The notes beneath the pieces were generated by a model. The model had not been told where the DNA came from. It worked only from the letters and a program-made list of their open reading frames with translations, and ran no database searches. DNA of 6,868 nucleotides, from assembly GCA_937906975.1 (NCBI GenBank), contig CALCUN010000044.1, positions 1 to 6,868 on the forward strand, written 5' to 3'. This DNA is from an uncultured Bacteroidales bacterium. Lineage in GTDB: Bacteria; Bacteroidota; Bacteroidia; Bacteroidales; P3. A program made the position numbers and the translations under genes. Positions 5,256 through 6,868 of this stretch are shown piece by piece (positions within the stretch are counted from its first letter, which is position 1; each line of letters starts with the position of its first letter).

Positions 5256-5417
5256 TTATTTTAATTGTTTATAATTTTTACACATTCCTTTTTCTGCGTC
5301 AAACTCCGCCATAAAGTAAGACTTCGTATTTTTTAATTCGTGATTTCTAAAATATTCACACAAGTATCTTAATGGGCATATCCCCCCACCTGTGCAGGCT
5401 GTTTTTTCTTTTTCCAT
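5256..5417 (-). CDS. 53-residue four-cysteine protein, putative metal binding
   Basis: The frame runs from ATG at 5417 (MEKEKTACTGGGICPLRYLC) to TAA at 5256. Cysteines at 8, 14, 20 and 46 give a CX5CX5CX25C pattern, with the last in GMCKNY, consistent with a small zinc or Fe-S site. I recall similar short proteins with CP-x-x-x-x-C, SYF and C-terminal C-x-x-(Y/F) elements in Bacteroidetes phages and prophages. This was not checked. The start uses AAATAGTTATG, as at 416 and 5742. It lies immediately upstream of the PAPS-reductase-like gene with a 1-nt gap, so the two are probably coupled and may act together, for example as a small partner in sulfur or Fe-S chemistry. That partnership is inference. 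Confidence 0.75.
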   Translation of the reverse strand: MEKEKTACTGGGICPLRYLCEYFRNHELKNTKSYFMAEFDAEKGMCKNYKQLK

Positions 5418-5436
5418 AACTATTTATTTTTTAGTG

Positions 5437-5742
5437 TTATAAACTCAACATTTTTAAATCTTGTATAGTTATTTCATCGCTATTTTCATTGAATAAGTCG
5501 AAGAAAGATGAACAACTAATATTGTGTGGCAAGTCATTATCATTTAACTCAAAAACAAACACTAACCCATTCCCTGTTTGATATTCACAACTAATATCGC
5601 TACAAAAGAAATCTTTCAAATCAACTCTCTCTATTAACTCATTCGCTCTTTTTGCAAGATTATCACATTGTTGTGAATATTTATGATAATATTGAATTGC
5701 GTAGCTAACACATTGTTCTATATGTCTATTTGATAGATTCAT
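5437..5742 (-). CDS. Hypothetical 101-residue soluble protein
   Basis: No family is recognised. The N-terminal half (MNLSNRHIEQCVSYAIQYYH and on to about residue 44) is likely helical and includes several cysteines. The C-terminal half is acidic and beta/alpha mixed, with GNGLVFVFELNDND near the middle. There is no membrane segment. The frame can be opened at an upstream ATG at 5763, but that start overlaps the helicase gene. The ATG at 5742 stands 2 nt after the helicase stop in TAGTTATG and matches the start context of two other genes here, so I prefer it. Tight spacing implies translation coupled to the helicase gene. Confidence 0.72.
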   Translation of the reverse strand: MNLSNRHIEQCVSYAIQYYHKYSQQCDNLAKRANELIERVDLKDFFCSDISCEYQTGNGLVFVFELNDNDLPHNISCSSFFDLFNENSDEITIQDLKMLSL

Positions 5743-5744
5743 AA

Positions 5745-6868
5745 CTATTTTTTTAAAAAACATTCTTTTAGATTAGCTCTAACAAAAATATTAGGATTGT
5801 TAAGGCAAAGTTCATAAGCTTGAACAACAGAGTTACGACAACGAACTGCACGTTTTTCAAAACCTAAAAACTTCAAAGATTTACCGAGTAAGATTGCGTT
5901 TAGTTTAATATTAGTGTTACAATCTTGTAAGAATTGTAAGATTTGCCCAGCACTCCACTGATATACAATAGTAGTACTATTAACAGAGTAATCTTGTTTT
6001 GTTGGTTTATGTAAATATTCTAAAATAAAATCGTGTTCGGTTGTAGCGACAAAGAATTGTCTGTTGTAATCCTGCAATGCTGTTTGTTCTTCCTTTGTCA
6101 TTTCGTAGTCGTTATTGTACTTGTATAAATAATATGCTTGTGCATAGATTTTGTTAATGTCTATATCCTTTGAATAATTAAAGTCAATTCCTTTCAACAA
6201 GAAAGATAAAAAACGAATACTTCCTGTTTCATCGGTTAGGAATTGTGTTTGGTTTGTATTGCCTATAAAACTGCAAGTTCTTGCAAAGATTTGTTCTCTC
6301 TTGGCGTAAGGTGGTCGGTATTTGATTACATTTTTTGAGAGTATTGCTTTTATGTCTTCTAATCCTGCTTTGTTGAGCTTAACTAATTCATCGTAAAGAA
6401 CAATAAAGTTGCTCGCAAGTTGCATATACTCATCTTTGCCTTGTGCTGTTTCTTCGGTATAATAGTCTTTTAGAAAAGGTGGACACAACCAACGGCAAAA
6501 AGTAGTCTTACCTGTATTCTGTTCCGCTCCAACAAACACAAGAATTTGTTTGTTAAAATAGTTAGGTTCTAATGCACACTTAACGGCTCGCACTAACCAT
6601 TTTTTTAATTGCACAAAGAAATAATAGCCTTTGGATTCTTCTACTCTTATATATTCCGATAACTTTTTTATATAATCCACACCGTCCCATTCGGATAAAC
6701 TCTCGAAATAATCTTTGTAAGGATTATAGTAAGGAATTTGCTCACTATTCAAATAAACATCAAAGTCAGACTTTGAAAATTTGAAAGAATTGGCAGATTT
6801 CATTTCAATGTACAAAGAGTTTTCTACTCGGTCTGTAAAACTTTCAAAGTTTTCATTATCTATATACC
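5745..6868 (-). CDS. VirE-family P-loop ATPase/helicase, partial at right edge
   Basis: This is a virulence-associated E (VirE-like) superfamily ATPase, the type found next to or fused to primases in phages and mobile elements. It probably unwinds DNA for replication. Counting from the first complete codon (6866), a lead-in NPYKDYFESLSEWDG at about 48-62 is typical of the family. Walker A is GAEQNTGKTT (113-122). Walker B is FIVLYDEL (about 154-161). The SFIGNTN and TDETGSIRF segments (about 199-219) match the family's sensor and arginine-finger region. The frame is open to the edge: 17 codons precede a TTG at 6815, and the first ATG is at 6803. The true N-terminus is therefore probably outside, and any primase domain there cannot be seen. 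It reaches 373 residues in the window and ends 2 nt before the next gene. Confidence 0.92.
   Translation of the reverse strand, partial: YIDNENFESFTDRVENSLYIEMKSANSFKFSKSDFDVYLNSEQIPYYNPYKDYFESLSEWDGVDYIKKLSEYIRVEESKGYYFFVQLKKWLVRAVKCALEPNYFNKQILVFVGAEQNTGKTTFCRWLCPPFLKDYYTEETAQGKDEYMQLASNFIVLYDELVKLNKAGLEDIKAILSKNVIKYRPPYAKREQIFARTCSFIGNTNQTQFLTDETGSIRFLSFLLKGIDFNYSKDIDINKIYAQAYYLYKYNNDYEMTKEEQTALQDYNRQFFVATTEHDFILEYLHKPTKQDYSVNSTTIVYQWSAGQILQFLQDCNTNIKLNAILLGKSLKFLGFEKRAVRCRNSVVQAYELCLNNPNIFVRANLKECFLKK

Noticed and set aside
1..6868. Complete circular genome of exactly 6868 bp
   Set aside because: No terminal overlap is seen. Joining the ends would stop the left ORF after four more codons, and the helicase frame would reach a stop with no ATG upstream of 6803. 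It is not excluded, but nothing supports it.
1..6868. CRISPR array, tRNA, rRNA or insertion sequence
   Set aside because: No spaced repeats of CRISPR type, no tRNA-like cloverleaf sequence, no rRNA sequence and no transposase motif were seen on either strand.

Overview
The window is AT-rich (roughly 30% GC by eye) and densely packed, and every gene I can support lies on the minus strand, so transcription runs from the right edge to the left. Almost no gene has a Shine-Dalgarno (SD) sequence. Starts instead sit in A/T-rich contexts such as ATAGTTATG or after TTAAAACAAAAA-type leaders. This style, together with a VirE-type helicase of the kind common in Bacteroidetes elements, suggests a virus or virus-derived element of a Bacteroidetes host. 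That host assignment is inference, not proof.

From right to left (the direction of transcription), the first block (about 6868-3928) is a replication/metabolism block. It holds a VirE-family P-loop ATPase/helicase that runs off the right edge, an unknown 101-residue protein, a 53-residue protein with four cysteines, and a PAPS-reductase/DndC-like ATP-pyrophosphatase. The reading frame of this last gene breaks at a run of nine A's, and its apparent C-terminal tail continues in another frame. A 51-residue unknown protein and a small multi-pass membrane protein follow. The block ends at 10-bp tandem repeats and a strong intrinsic terminator (3855-3885).

The second block (about 3840-1) looks like a virion-morphogenesis module. 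In order it holds a lysine-rich 68-residue protein, a 53-residue single-pass membrane protein, and a 199-residue beta-rich protein that I propose as the major capsid or other abundant coat protein. A second terminator follows, then three consecutive proteins that each end in a C-terminal membrane anchor (120, 309 and 330 residues), the middle one with an HExxH zinc-protease motif. An 89-residue unknown protein and a partial ORF off the left edge complete it. The proposed coat gene is the only one with a perfect SD (GGAGG, 6-nt spacing), and its own terminator lies just downstream, as expected for a very highly expressed product.

There is no recognisable terminase, portal, tail, relaxase, integrase or packaging ATPase in the window. 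A beta-rich coat candidate surrounded by small membrane proteins, in a tiny one-strand genome, fits a tailless, membrane-containing phage better than a tailed phage. The coat candidate is much shorter than usual double-jelly-roll capsid proteins, so this could be an undescribed lineage. This is a hypothesis from gene context. No homology or structure search was possible.
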